Positions 34,163 to 42,558 of a stretch of DNA of 64,000 nucleotides are shown piece by piece. Source of the DNA: Spirosoma arboris. GTDB taxonomy: Bacteria > Bacteroidota > Bacteroidia > Cytophagales > Spirosomataceae. The stretch spans positions 62,001-126,000 of the forward strand of contig NZ_WPIN01000012.1 of assembly GCF_009754945.1 (NCBI RefSeq). Direction: 5' to 3'. The translations under genes were made by a program, and so were the position numbers. Numbering within the stretch: position 1 is the first letter of the stretch; every line of letters starts with the position of its first letter. The notes beneath the pieces are model-generated. The model was not told the origin of the DNA and made no database searches. It saw nothing but the letters and a program-made list of their open reading frames with translations.

Positions 34163-36058
34163 TTACCGCAGCTTTACATCACGGCAAATGGTGCCAAACG
34201 TTTCGGCATTGAATGCTTTTAAGCTAACCGTTGATCCGTTCACCGAAATCAGGCCCAGTACAGGCGGTTCCGTGAAATACTGAAACTGCTTCATCCAGGG
34301 CGTTGCCAGCATCGCGTAGGGCGCCGAACCTCCTCCCCCATTGTTGATGTGATAAAACGTACGGCTCAATTTCAGTTTAGGCAGCGTGTAGCTTTCAGGA
34401 TACATGGGTGTATCGGGCGTTACGTGCAGAAAAGCGAAGTTGTGTTCGTCGCCCGATAGGAAGGCCAGGAACTTTTTGCTCTTGTTGACACACAAATCCA
34501 GCAACTGATCTCTACGCTCCAGAATGCCCGTTTTCACCGGTGTTCCAGCCACTTTCGGCCGTTCAGCGTTGTTGCCTTCGTACCACATAGCCCCATTTGC
34601 ATGATCGCCATTGGGAAATACGGCACTGTGGACATTGACAAAAATGTGGTCGATACTGGGGTCTTTCTCCAGTTTCTGCATGGTTTCGGTCAGCCACTTG
34701 AACTGTTCGTCCATGATATAGCCTTCCGGCGATCCGTCAACACCCGGATAATGCGACTTCCAGTACTCAGTATTCAGGACAATCATCCCCACATTGTCGT
34801 AGCTATAGTAGTATACATTTTCCTGGTACGTTGGAAAATCAACCTGCTTGTTATCAGGGTCGTAACTCGCGCCGTCTTCACTTGCTGGGCCGTTGGCTGG
34901 GTGCACAAACGCTCGAGCAAACGTGGCCTCCCCTGATTCGGTTTGATACGGGAACCGGTCGATCTTCGGGTTTTTCTTCGTCTCCGGGTCTGGCGCAAAC
35001 GTCAGGTAATTCACTTCATGATCACCCATACCGGTATAAACCGGAATCTTGTGCCAGAATGGCTCCAAAGCTCGCTTCCAGTTCGTATACTCCATCAGGT
35101 GGCCATCTTCACTCGGATTGCCGCCCGTCGTTAGATCGCCCGTGGCCTGCATAAAAACGGCTCCATTGAGTAAAGCGGCTGCCATAATCGCCCGAGATGA
35201 CTGGTAATTTGTCCCCCCGAAATCACGCTCTCCCCCACCCGACGTTGCCCGGTTTGCGCAGGCAAACGCGAACGTAAAAGGCTTTCGGCTACCCGAAGCA
35301 GGCGCTGTTCGAAAGGAATGTTGTTCGGCTCGCGACGCTAACGATATGCTATATACGTTATCCGTGGCAGGCCGCAAACCCGTGACTGTAATCTCGTGGT
35401 GAGTCGTTTCCTTCGAATCGCCGAACGTCTGGTTGCCGACCGAAATCGTCGTCTTTACCGGTACCTGCGTTTCATAGGAAATGACACAGCCCGTCGGTGT
35501 TAGGTTGTTGATAAATGGCCCTTCAATAACCGTCGGCACGACCGTGTAAGGCCCCTTCCCGGTAAACGCAACCCGACCTTCGTAAATAATTCGCCCGGCA
35601 TTGTCGAGAACCCGGTAGCCAATAACGCCCTGGCCTTTCTCGCTTAGCTTAAAGAAATCGTTTACGGCTTTAACCGCACCTTTAATGTCCAGCAGGGCTT
35701 TTCCATCCTGAATGGCTACCGTACGGGGCAGGAACGCGATGGCAGGGTATTCAGCCTTTTCATTGTATGGCCCATAGGCCACGGTTCCAGTAAAACCCGG
35801 TTTGCTGAAATCAAGGAGAATACCAGTATCATTACCAACCGGGTTGCCTACCATCTGCGTCAATGAATAGGCATCTTTTTTATCCATATCAACCAGTTTC
35901 TGGCCGTTTCGGGTCAGGACTAACTGGCCCGTTTCGCTATAGTTGAGGCCGGATAAAACAGTGGGTATAACTGGCTTTTCAGACTGAGCCTGGGTTAGGA
36001 ACGGGCAAAGCGTGGCCAGACAAGCCCCCAATAAGGCTTTATGAACGAAAGACAACAT
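34163..36058 (-). CDS. Metallophosphoesterase with N-terminal Fn3-like domain
   Basis: 631 aa with signal peptide MLSFVHKALLGACLATLCPFLTQAQ. A beta-sandwich lies at about 40-170, then a purple-acid-phosphatase-like Fn3 domain at about 175-255 (TGCVISYETQVPVKTTISVG; ITVTGLRPATDNVYSI). The catalytic domain spans about 265-610: FAFACANRAT where the DxH motif is expected, QATGDLTTGG, GMGDHEVNYL, FVNVHSAVF and LSGDEHNFAF. Several metal-ligand motifs differ from textbook versions, so activity or metal preference may be altered. It is probably periplasmic and part of the operon with YncE and the TonB receptor. Confidence 0.82.
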   Translation of the reverse strand: MLSFVHKALLGACLATLCPFLTQAQSEKPVIPTVLSGLNYSETGQLVLTRNGQKLVDMDKKDAYSLTQMVGNPVGNDTGILLDFSKPGFTGTVAYGPYNEKAEYPAIAFLPRTVAIQDGKALLDIKGAVKAVNDFFKLSEKGQGVIGYRVLDNAGRIIYEGRVAFTGKGPYTVVPTVIEGPFINNLTPTGCVISYETQVPVKTTISVGNQTFGDSKETTHHEITVTGLRPATDNVYSISLASRAEQHSFRTAPASGSRKPFTFAFACANRATSGGGERDFGGTNYQSSRAIMAAALLNGAVFMQATGDLTTGGNPSEDGHLMEYTNWKRALEPFWHKIPVYTGMGDHEVNYLTFAPDPETKKNPKIDRFPYQTESGEATFARAFVHPANGPASEDGASYDPDNKQVDFPTYQENVYYYSYDNVGMIVLNTEYWKSHYPGVDGSPEGYIMDEQFKWLTETMQKLEKDPSIDHIFVNVHSAVFPNGDHANGAMWYEGNNAERPKVAGTPVKTGILERRDQLLDLCVNKSKKFLAFLSGDEHNFAFLHVTPDTPMYPESYTLPKLKLSRTFYHINNGGGGSAPYAMLATPWMKQFQYFTEPPVLGLISVNGSTVSLKAFNAETFGTICRDVKLR

Positions 36059-36088
36059 GTGTAGTTGGATGATTAGTTATTCGACCGA

Positions 36089-37117
36089 TTACTGCTTCGG
36101 ACTTGGCCCGTAAACATACACCCCGAACGTACCGGGTGCAGGTGTTTTACCATCGGCCTGATAATCGGCTCCGCTCAGGTAAATGCGGTGCGTTGTGCCT
36201 CGGTGAACCATTGTCTTCTGACCTGGTTTTGTTGTAAGCGTCTGAACAACAGAATATTTATCGGGTGAGTCCTGATGGATGATCGTGACATTACCCTCAC
36301 CGTTTGAGGTCATGATCAGTTTCAGATCTTTCTCATAAACGACTGCATCGACACCGCCACCAATCGGTAAAGACTGGACGATTTTCCCGGTCGAAGCATC
36401 CATCACAACCAGTGCCTGTGGCTTACGGCATACTGAAAACAAGCGGTTCGTACTCGCATCGAAGGCTATTCCAGTCGGTACACCGCCATTGGGAGCCACA
36501 GAATACTTGTTTTTTACCTTAAGTGACTTCGTATCAATCTCGAAAATCTCGTTGGTATCTTCGTTGTTATTAAAAACGCTCCCCTTCTCATTCGCTACCG
36601 CAAACTCTGGTGCGCCACCCATTTCTACCGTTCCAACCACTTTGTCGGTTGTGGCGTCGATAGCCACTGCATCTCCACTGCCATTGTTAAACACAAAAAT
36701 TCGCTTCGTACCCTTATCGTACATAACGGCATCTGCCTTCTTACCCGTAACCGAAATCGTTTGCAGGACTTTGAAGGTATTGTAATCGAACACCGTGATG
36801 GTGTTATCCGTACCGTTGGTGATGTAACCTTTATTCAGGTCTTTCGCCAGGCCGATACCATGAACGCCCTTCAGACCGGTGATCTCACCAATCTGTTTGT
36901 TCGTGTTTAAGTCAATGACGTGTACCCGATCAAAGTGCGATACGAAGAGTCGTTCGCGCTCGCCATCCATTTTCAGGTAATCCCATTTGCCATCGCCTGT
37001 GGGCAGGCTGATTTTCTCAATAAACGAATACGTAGGCGTTGTTTGCGCGAGAACTTGTACCTGGCTGGCTCCGACAAGGCAGGCAGCAATCGTAATTTTC
37101 TGGATAAAAGAGACCAT
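36089..37117 (-). CDS. YncE-like secreted YVTN beta-propeller
   Basis: 342 aa with signal peptide MVSFIQKITIAACLVGASQVQVLA. Repeated blades such as RLFVSHFDRVHVIDLNTNK, KGYITNGTDNTITVFDYNT, RIFVFNNGSGDAVAIDATT and RLFSVCRKPQALVVMDAST mark a seven-bladed YVTN propeller. Function of the family is unclear (binding or surface roles). It is the first gene of the six-gene operon, with a -7 element upstream and 30 bp to the next gene. Confidence 0.87.
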   Translation of the reverse strand: MVSFIQKITIAACLVGASQVQVLAQTTPTYSFIEKISLPTGDGKWDYLKMDGERERLFVSHFDRVHVIDLNTNKQIGEITGLKGVHGIGLAKDLNKGYITNGTDNTITVFDYNTFKVLQTISVTGKKADAVMYDKGTKRIFVFNNGSGDAVAIDATTDKVVGTVEMGGAPEFAVANEKGSVFNNNEDTNEIFEIDTKSLKVKNKYSVAPNGGVPTGIAFDASTNRLFSVCRKPQALVVMDASTGKIVQSLPIGGGVDAVVYEKDLKLIMTSNGEGNVTIIHQDSPDKYSVVQTLTTKPGQKTMVHRGTTHRIYLSGADYQADGKTPAPGTFGVYVYGPSPKQ

Positions 37118-37162
37118 AGGTTATGGAGTGAAAGGGAAACTAGTTTCGACCCTTTTCGCCAG

Positions 37163-37170
37163 CAAACTTA
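37163..37170 (-). promoter_or_regulatory. Predicted -7 element of the phosphoesterase/TonB operon
   Basis: Minus strand TAAGTTTG, a perfect TAnnTTTG match, 46 bp before the YncE-like ATG, with TTG about 18 bp upstream as a possible -33 element. Confidence 0.55.
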
Positions 37171-37352
37171 TAGACTATTTCCAAGACACAACGATACAAT
37201 AATTTAAATTAATCATTTGATAACAAGAGATTTACAATTAATTAATATTAATTATTTATAGAACAAAAGCCATAATCGATCGACTGCCTTTTGTGGCAGA
37301 TCTAGCGGTTATGGCTGCGATATGATAGGGTTGATCAGTTTGTAAAATCTAC

Positions 37353-37385
37353 ACTAGTCGAACTAGTCCATAAACGACTAGTCCA
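37353..37385. repeat. Three copies of ACTAGTC(C/G)A
   Basis: Copies start at 37353, 37362 and 37377. ACTAGTCG (37353-37360) and CGACTAGT (37375-37382) also form an inverted repeat, and ACTAGTCCA is repeated directly at 37362 and 37377. This looks like an operator cluster between divergent units. Confidence 0.4.
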
Positions 37386-37657
37386 AAGGAACAGAATGGG
37401 AAATCCTGATTTCATCATGACCACAAAAGTGATGGTCAATTTTGAAGCAAATCTGAAGTTTATGCAGATTTGGGGACCTTCTGTCCATAGTTCTAGCGAT
37501 CCCACTATTAATCCTAAAACCAACTCCATTAAGGCCCAGGCTTGTTTCAAAAATTGGCCCTGTAGCCTTATTCTGCTTAATGAAGTGTGACTCTAAGCGA
37601 AAGCCCTACTTCAAAGTCTCTTCAGAATATCCCTGTTAGTTTGTAGCCGTTATCGTA

Positions 37658-38437
37658 ATGGCTAGATTAAATTTTTACCGAATGACAACGAACCAGCTTC
37701 AACATCATATTCAGCATCGTTTCGGTCGACTCGCTACCCGTTACCCGGGCCTTGTGCATTGGTTGGCTGAACGTTTGACGACCGAACATTTTCGTGGCTT
37801 ACCCTTTACAGTACTAGCCGGACTCCTGGTCGTTAATGTGATGGTACTCTCCGAAATTGCCGAAAATCTGGTCAACACCGAGCCAATGGTTCGCGTCGAT
37901 CACGGCTTCACACAGTGGCTCTTTCGGGAGCGGAGTACATCGATCAGCCAATTGCTCTATGCATTAACCTGGCTGGGTTCTGCTTATGTAACGGTTGCTC
38001 TAACACTAGTTGGATCGCTGGTTTTGTACCGCCAAAAAAAGGGGCGCAACATTATAATCCTTTGGATTTTGATGGCTGGTGTCGGCCTGTTTGTGCAGGT
38101 TGGCAAACGAACGTTTATTCGGGCACGGCCTACAGAGGTGGCCTATTATACAGAATCAGGCTATTCTTTTCCCAGCGGTCATTCGGCCACGGCCATGACA
38201 CTCTATGGACTACTCGGTTACTGGCTGGTTCGGGGACGGCGTCGGATTCGGAACCGATGGCTGGTGGGTCTTAGTGCCGTGGGGCTGATTTTAGTGGTTG
38301 GTTTCAGCCGGATTTACCTGGGTGTTCATTTTTTGAGCGACGTATTGGGCGGCTATCTGCTAGGCGCCTGCTGGCTAATCGTAGGCATTGTGCTCACCGA
38401 ATGGCAGCGGACGAGTCATTCAGCCAATATTGGTTAG
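37658..38437 (+). CDS. PAP2-family membrane phosphatase
   Basis: 259 aa with about six hydrophobic segments. The three phosphatase motifs are present: KRTFIRARP, SFPSGHSATAMTL and SRIYLGVHFLSDVLGG. It would dephosphorylate a lipid phosphate such as undecaprenyl pyrophosphate or phosphatidic acid phosphate on the outer face of the inner membrane. The start at 37658 is used; ATG 37682 is an alternative. Located next to, but divergent from, the phosphoesterase operon. Confidence 0.9.
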   Translation: MARLNFYRMTTNQLQHHIQHRFGRLATRYPGLVHWLAERLTTEHFRGLPFTVLAGLLVVNVMVLSEIAENLVNTEPMVRVDHGFTQWLFRERSTSISQLLYALTWLGSAYVTVALTLVGSLVLYRQKKGRNIIILWILMAGVGLFVQVGKRTFIRARPTEVAYYTESGYSFPSGHSATAMTLYGLLGYWLVRGRRRIRNRWLVGLSAVGLILVVGFSRIYLGVHFLSDVLGGYLLGACWLIVGIVLTEWQRTSHSANIG

Positions 38438-38508
38438 AATTTTCCAATTGATAGCAGGCTCACGAGGTTAAAAGTTTACTCCTCTCACCAGGAATTAACG
38501 AACGAAAG

Positions 38509-38543
38509 TGGCGAGTAAGAGCCTTTTCAGGACTTACTCGCCA
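38509..38543. terminator. Hairpin between convergent genes
   Basis: Perfect 11-bp arms TGGCGAGTAAG (38509-38519) and CTTACTCGCCA (38533-38543), loop of 13 nt, between the PAP2 and barrel genes that converge. No clear T tract, so termination is inferred from position. Confidence 0.5.
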
Positions 38544-38581
38544 AACGATCGGGTAGTGGTGTAGTTTATCTTAAAATGACT

Positions 38582-41221
38582 TTAGGATCGGGGCCGGCCA
38601 CCACCACTAGGCGCAGCCTGTTGTTGCTGGTTATCATTACCACCACCTTCTCCTCCTTTCACATCGTCGTTGTTAATCGATTTCTTCTGTTTGGAGTCCA
38701 CAAACTTCATCTTGCCAAGTTTATAGGTGAAGGTCAACCGTACACCCGCGTTGTAAAAACTACTGATACTCGATTGACTCAGAATGGACGAGTTCGACTC
38801 AGATCGGACCGTAAACGGGTGATTGAAAAAGTTCTCGGCTACTAAGCCAATACTGCCTTTTTTCTGAGCGATGTCTTTCTTGAAGCCCAGGTTATAGAAG
38901 GCAAACGAACCCTGGTAGCCCTGCAACTGAATGCGTCGGCCCATCATACCACCTCCACCCTGGAGTCCCCAGCCGTTGCCGATCGTGTAGTTACCAAATA
39001 GTCGGCCCCCTAATACCCAGCCCGTATTTGACGCGGAATAAATTGGATTGGCATTGTTATTAGTCAGATTTACGTGCATCAGGTCCAAGCCGCCATTAAG
39101 TTGTAGTTTCGACGACAGGTTGATGTTGCCAAACAAGTTTAGCCCGTAAGTATCTTCGTAACCTACATTCTGGTAGGTCGTGCGAATGGCCGTCTGCGCT
39201 ACATTGTTCACCAGCACCGTTGCCGTATCACGCACGCTGGTGATCTCATTGTTGGTGCGTCGGGCAAACAGAGCAGCCGTCAGGTAAACCGATTTGATGG
39301 GCATCGACAGGCTCAACTCGACGTTGTCGGTCAGTTCGGGTGAAAGATAGGGATTACCCTGGCTGATATTGGTGGGATTGGATGTGTTGATGTTGGGATT
39401 CAGGAACTGGATGCCCGGCCGCTGAATCCGGCGATTATAGGCCAGCTTCAGCATTTTATTGCCTTTCAGCGATTTCGAGATATTGATACTTGGCACCAGA
39501 TTCCCGTAGTTGGCCAGCGAAATAGGCGTACCCGTCTGCTCAGAACCAAACCGGGCGTTCAAGATCGTATATTCATAGCGAGCTCCGGCTTTAAGGGTGT
39601 ATTTCTTGGGCAGCGATGCTGTTAATGAGGCATATGCGCCTACGATATCCTGCTCATAGTTCAAGGAATTGTTTGATCGGGTATTGTCCACTGCGTAGTC
39701 GCCGGTTGCGCCCTGGGCCAGGTAGTACGTATAGTCACTGTTTACCTGACGCATAATCCCTTTGCCACCAAATTCCAGAAGTTGCTTCTGCCCGATAGGT
39801 GTCTGGTAATCAATCTGAAGCGTTGACTCCCGATTGGTACTAGGATTATCGTTACGCTGCCGCGAGAGAATCGTTTGCATATCGGTTGTGCTCAGCAAGT
39901 CGGCAGTGAAGTTGTTTTGCCGGTTATTTTGACTGAAGAGACCTAGAATGCTCAGTTCCTGTTGCGGCTTGTAGGTTTTGGTATAGGTTACGTTGGCATC
40001 GATGGTCCCATTGATGTCATTGGTAACCACATTGCGGTCATTGAGCAAGGGCACAGTAACACCAGGTAGATAGGTGGTGGTCAACAAGCCATTCTGGGTT
40101 GCGTTGCCGTTTCTGGCTCCATACCGTACGCTGGCCGTCAGCGATGTATTCTTGTCAATCGTGTAATCCCAGCCTAACTGATAGTTACCAAATAGCCGTT
40201 CGGTGAGTGTACTGGCATTCTGAATGGTAGTCTGATCACCGGCAGCCGTTTTCGTTGTCTGCGTATTCTGAAACTCGCCTTTCACGTTGTATTCAGCCCG
40301 ACCAAAGCCACTCAGAGAGAAACCCATTTTACCGGTGCGATAGTTGGCATTCAGGCCAAGCATTGAGCCCCGGTTGCCTAACCCACTGTTTACATCGAGC
40401 GTCAGACCCTGCAACGTTGTCTTCTTGGTCACGATATTGATAATCCCACCCGACCCTTCGGCATCATACTTGGCCGAAGGGCTGGTGATGACTTCCACGC
40501 TCTTGATCATATCGGCCGGAATTTGTTTCAGGGCGTCGGCTACACTGGCTGCTACGATGGTACTGGGTTTGTTGTTGATCAGCACCTGAATGTTACTACT
40601 GCCACGCAAGGTAAGGTTACCGTCGAGATCGACTGTCAGCATCGGTACCTTCCGCATTACATCAGAGGCATCGCCCCCTCGGGTAGTCACGTCTTTTTCG
40701 GCATTATACACCAGACGATCTACTTTCTCTTCAAACATCGCAGCCTGCCCAGTCACGGTGGCTTCGGCGAGCGTCTGGACATCGGGAGGCAGGTTCACCA
40801 CACCCACGTTAATGTCAGACCCTTTTACAATCGTGATCGGGGCTGATGTGCGATTTTTGTAGCCGATAAAGGAATACTGGAGTTTATAGGTACCGGATGC
40901 CAATCGGGTGAGTGCGAACCGCCCTTTATCATCGGCCGTCGTGCCGTCAATGGGCTTTTTGGTCTGCACATTGATCAGCGCAATCGTTGCATATTCGACG
41001 GGCTTACTAGTCGTCGAGTCCATCAGTATACCCGCAATTTTACCATTTCCCTTGGGCTTGGTATCGGTATCTGTTCCAGGGATAAATGTTTTTTCCTGTT
41101 TCTGACCAAACCCATCATTGCCCGGCCCGCCGGGTCGACCGCCAGGGCCACCGGGACCAAACTGTGCAAAAGCCGTACTGGTAACAAAGAACAAAAGGAC
41201 TATATTTTTCATGGGATTCAT
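38582..41221 (-). CDS. Outer-membrane beta-barrel receptor with Gly/Pro-rich N-terminus
   Basis: 879 aa (MNPMKNIVLLFFVTSTAFAQ signal; Met4 is an alternative start). After the signal comes a Gly/Pro-rich linker (FGPGGPGGRPGGPG), a carboxypeptidase-regulatory domain at about 58-145 (AGILMDSTTSKPVEYATIAL; SGTYKLQYSFIGY), a plug (IQVLINNKPST; ITSPSAKYDAEGSGGIINIV) and a barrel. The plug is almost identical in pattern to the receptor at 5.1-7.6 kb. A polar tail rich in Gly, Gln and Asn follows the final strand, which is unusual for a barrel whose last residue is normally aromatic. Ligand unknown. Confidence 0.88.
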   Translation of the reverse strand: MNPMKNIVLLFFVTSTAFAQFGPGGPGGRPGGPGNDGFGQKQEKTFIPGTDTDTKPKGNGKIAGILMDSTTSKPVEYATIALINVQTKKPIDGTTADDKGRFALTRLASGTYKLQYSFIGYKNRTSAPITIVKGSDINVGVVNLPPDVQTLAEATVTGQAAMFEEKVDRLVYNAEKDVTTRGGDASDVMRKVPMLTVDLDGNLTLRGSSNIQVLINNKPSTIVAASVADALKQIPADMIKSVEVITSPSAKYDAEGSGGIINIVTKKTTLQGLTLDVNSGLGNRGSMLGLNANYRTGKMGFSLSGFGRAEYNVKGEFQNTQTTKTAAGDQTTIQNASTLTERLFGNYQLGWDYTIDKNTSLTASVRYGARNGNATQNGLLTTTYLPGVTVPLLNDRNVVTNDINGTIDANVTYTKTYKPQQELSILGLFSQNNRQNNFTADLLSTTDMQTILSRQRNDNPSTNRESTLQIDYQTPIGQKQLLEFGGKGIMRQVNSDYTYYLAQGATGDYAVDNTRSNNSLNYEQDIVGAYASLTASLPKKYTLKAGARYEYTILNARFGSEQTGTPISLANYGNLVPSINISKSLKGNKMLKLAYNRRIQRPGIQFLNPNINTSNPTNISQGNPYLSPELTDNVELSLSMPIKSVYLTAALFARRTNNEITSVRDTATVLVNNVAQTAIRTTYQNVGYEDTYGLNLFGNINLSSKLQLNGGLDLMHVNLTNNNANPIYSASNTGWVLGGRLFGNYTIGNGWGLQGGGGMMGRRIQLQGYQGSFAFYNLGFKKDIAQKKGSIGLVAENFFNHPFTVRSESNSSILSQSSISSFYNAGVRLTFTYKLGKMKFVDSKQKKSINNDDVKGGEGGGNDNQQQQAAPSGGGRPRS

Positions 41222-41664
41222 CCGCCGTGGCAGGTTATTTTAATGACAGAGCAAAATTGTCAGACAGACCCAGCGTCGGAAAATGAATCTTGCCGAATGG
41301 CTGATTTAAGGGGGTGGATCGAATATTTGGAGGGACAGAGCTACGCAAGTGACCTTACAGCATAAGTTTTCCAACTATACTGACTGGCAAGGGGGATTTG
41401 ATTATACAGTACGAGTACAAACCCCGACCCGATTGCGGTCGGGGTTTGTACTCGGTATCGTTCGCCAGAAAAACGGGTAAATGTTTCAGGCTAGTTTCAG
41501 TAAATGAATTACATCATCCTGATAACCAACACAATACATTCTTTTTATTGATTTTTCGCCAAAACTAGTGAATTTTAAGGGCGTAAAGCGGCCCGGTTAC
41601 TAAACGAATTGGCAAACGCTTCCCGTTATTTCGTTAGAGACTTACAAAACGGCTTTATCTCGTT
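41222..41664. other. Intergenic region with one hairpin
   Basis: 443 bp between divergent genes. Contains the 17-bp hairpin at 41413-41453. I see no further gene; a promoter for the lipoprotein must lie near its end but no good TAnnTTTG is visible. Confidence 0.45.
41413..41453. repeat. Perfect 17-bp inverted repeat
   Basis: Arms 41413-41429 and 41437-41453, GC-rich centre (CCCCGACC / GGTCGGGG), 7-nt loop. It lies between divergent genes rather than at a transcript end, so it may be a dispersed palindromic element. Confidence 0.65.
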
Positions 41665-42117
41665 ATGAATACAATCCGACTTCTGCTGGTATGTACCGCG
41701 CTGTTGATTACACTAACCCATTGCAAAAAAGATGATGGGGCCACTCCTACTGAAGCCTCACAAACTGATTTGCTGGTTGCCAACAACTGGCGTACCGTTC
41801 AGGTATCGACTCCAGATGGTCAGGCTATCAATAAAAGCCGCCTGAATTTGGCCACTCAGGTATTGTATGATCTGAACATGCAGTTTCGTAACGACGGAAC
41901 TGTTCGCGCTCTCGACCCGAAACAATCCAATTCGGTCGTTAACGGCGGCACCTGGAAGTTAGCTACCGACAACCAATCGATCGACGTAGATGTATCGGGC
42001 TTCAAAGGCAACTTCCCAATTATTCAACTGACCAAGAATAAACTTATCCTCCGTCAGCGCGCCCCTGTCGATGGCAAAGACTCCGATATCAATCTGGAGT
42101 TCGATCCTACTTTATGA
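41665..42117 (+). CDS. Small lipocalin-like lipoprotein
   Basis: 150 aa. Lipoprotein signal MNTIRLLLVCTALLITLTHC followed by KKDD, a Lys/Asp-rich linker. The remainder is mostly beta strand (NNWRTVQVSTPDGQ; MQFRNDGTVRALD; GGTWKLATDNQSIDVDV; LTKNKLILRQRA), the pattern of lipocalin-like lipoproteins common in Bacteroidota. Role unknown. A strong hairpin follows it. Confidence 0.75.
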   Translation: MNTIRLLLVCTALLITLTHCKKDDGATPTEASQTDLLVANNWRTVQVSTPDGQAINKSRLNLATQVLYDLNMQFRNDGTVRALDPKQSNSVVNGGTWKLATDNQSIDVDVSGFKGNFPIIQLTKNKLILRQRAPVDGKDSDINLEFDPTL

Positions 42118-42233
42118 GTAGTATGATTTTTTCATACTTATAGCATACGCTATTCTTCCCCCAATCAGCACTTGCTCCAGAACCTACTTTGGAGCAAATC
42201 GAGTTGCTGTGTTTTTTCCTTTCGTAGCCGCTG

Positions 42234-42286
42234 AATAGCCCAGCCTACTCCAAGATGCTGGACATTTTGGAGTAGGCTGGGCTATT
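42234..42286 (+). terminator. 20-bp perfect hairpin
   Basis: Arms 42234-42253 and 42267-42286 are perfectly complementary, loop 13 nt, ending in TATTTCTG. About 117 bp after the lipoprotein stop. Probable terminator separating it from the polysaccharide operon. Confidence 0.65.
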
Positions 42287-42407
42287 TCTGTTACTATACA
42301 CTCAACTAACGTCTAATAGCCGGAAATCTCGAAATATGAGAACATGCCTATCTTTAATTATAATATTCTCTATAAATAGATATTTATTGGTATAAATTTT
42401 GCTACTA

Positions 42408-42415
42408 TAAGTTTA
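42408..42415 (+). promoter_or_regulatory. Candidate -7 element of the polysaccharide operon
   Basis: TAAGTTTA, one mismatch to TAnnTTTG, inside an AT-rich region; TTGG 18 bp upstream could act as -33 element. Confidence 0.3.
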
Positions 42416-42558
42416 CTATAGGGTATAATCCCTGCATCAGTTTGTGTGTCGACAAACCTATTTTGTAGCTACACTAGCCTGGTGAAACGGCTCTAGAGCG
42501 GTCTTTAGGCAAGAATTCTCTTGTCGGAAGGCTAAACCTGGGAAATTTTGCGCCTATT

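Larger units (their letters stand above)
37118..37657. other. Intergenic region between divergent operons
   Basis: 540 bp. It holds the operon promoter (37163-37170), a very AT-rich stretch with the palindrome ATTAATATTAAT near 37235-37255, and a cluster of ACTAGTC repeats at 37353-37385. Two overlapping short frames (37335-37550 and 37396-37590) lack coding character. Confidence 0.5.
42118..42558. other. Terminator and leader region before the exopolysaccharide operon
   Basis: 441 bp: hairpin 42234-42286, then an AT-rich stretch (about 42335-42430) with a -7-like element at 42408-42415, then about 130 nt of leader to the first polysaccharide gene. No gene seen. Confidence 0.5.

Noticed and set aside
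37335..37590. Two overlapping short open frames on opposite strands
   Set aside because: No coding-like composition, no start signals, and both overlap the repeat cluster region or AT-rich DNA.
38433..38460. TTAGAATTT followed by CAATTGATA after the PAP2 gene, resembling the regulon box
   Set aside because: Second half-site does not fit, no -7 element follows, and it lies at a gene end.
41222..41275. AT-rich repeat-like sequence before the third barrel gene as a sixth regulon box
   Set aside because: Half-sites do not match the consensus at key positions and no TAnnTTTG stands 5 nt away.
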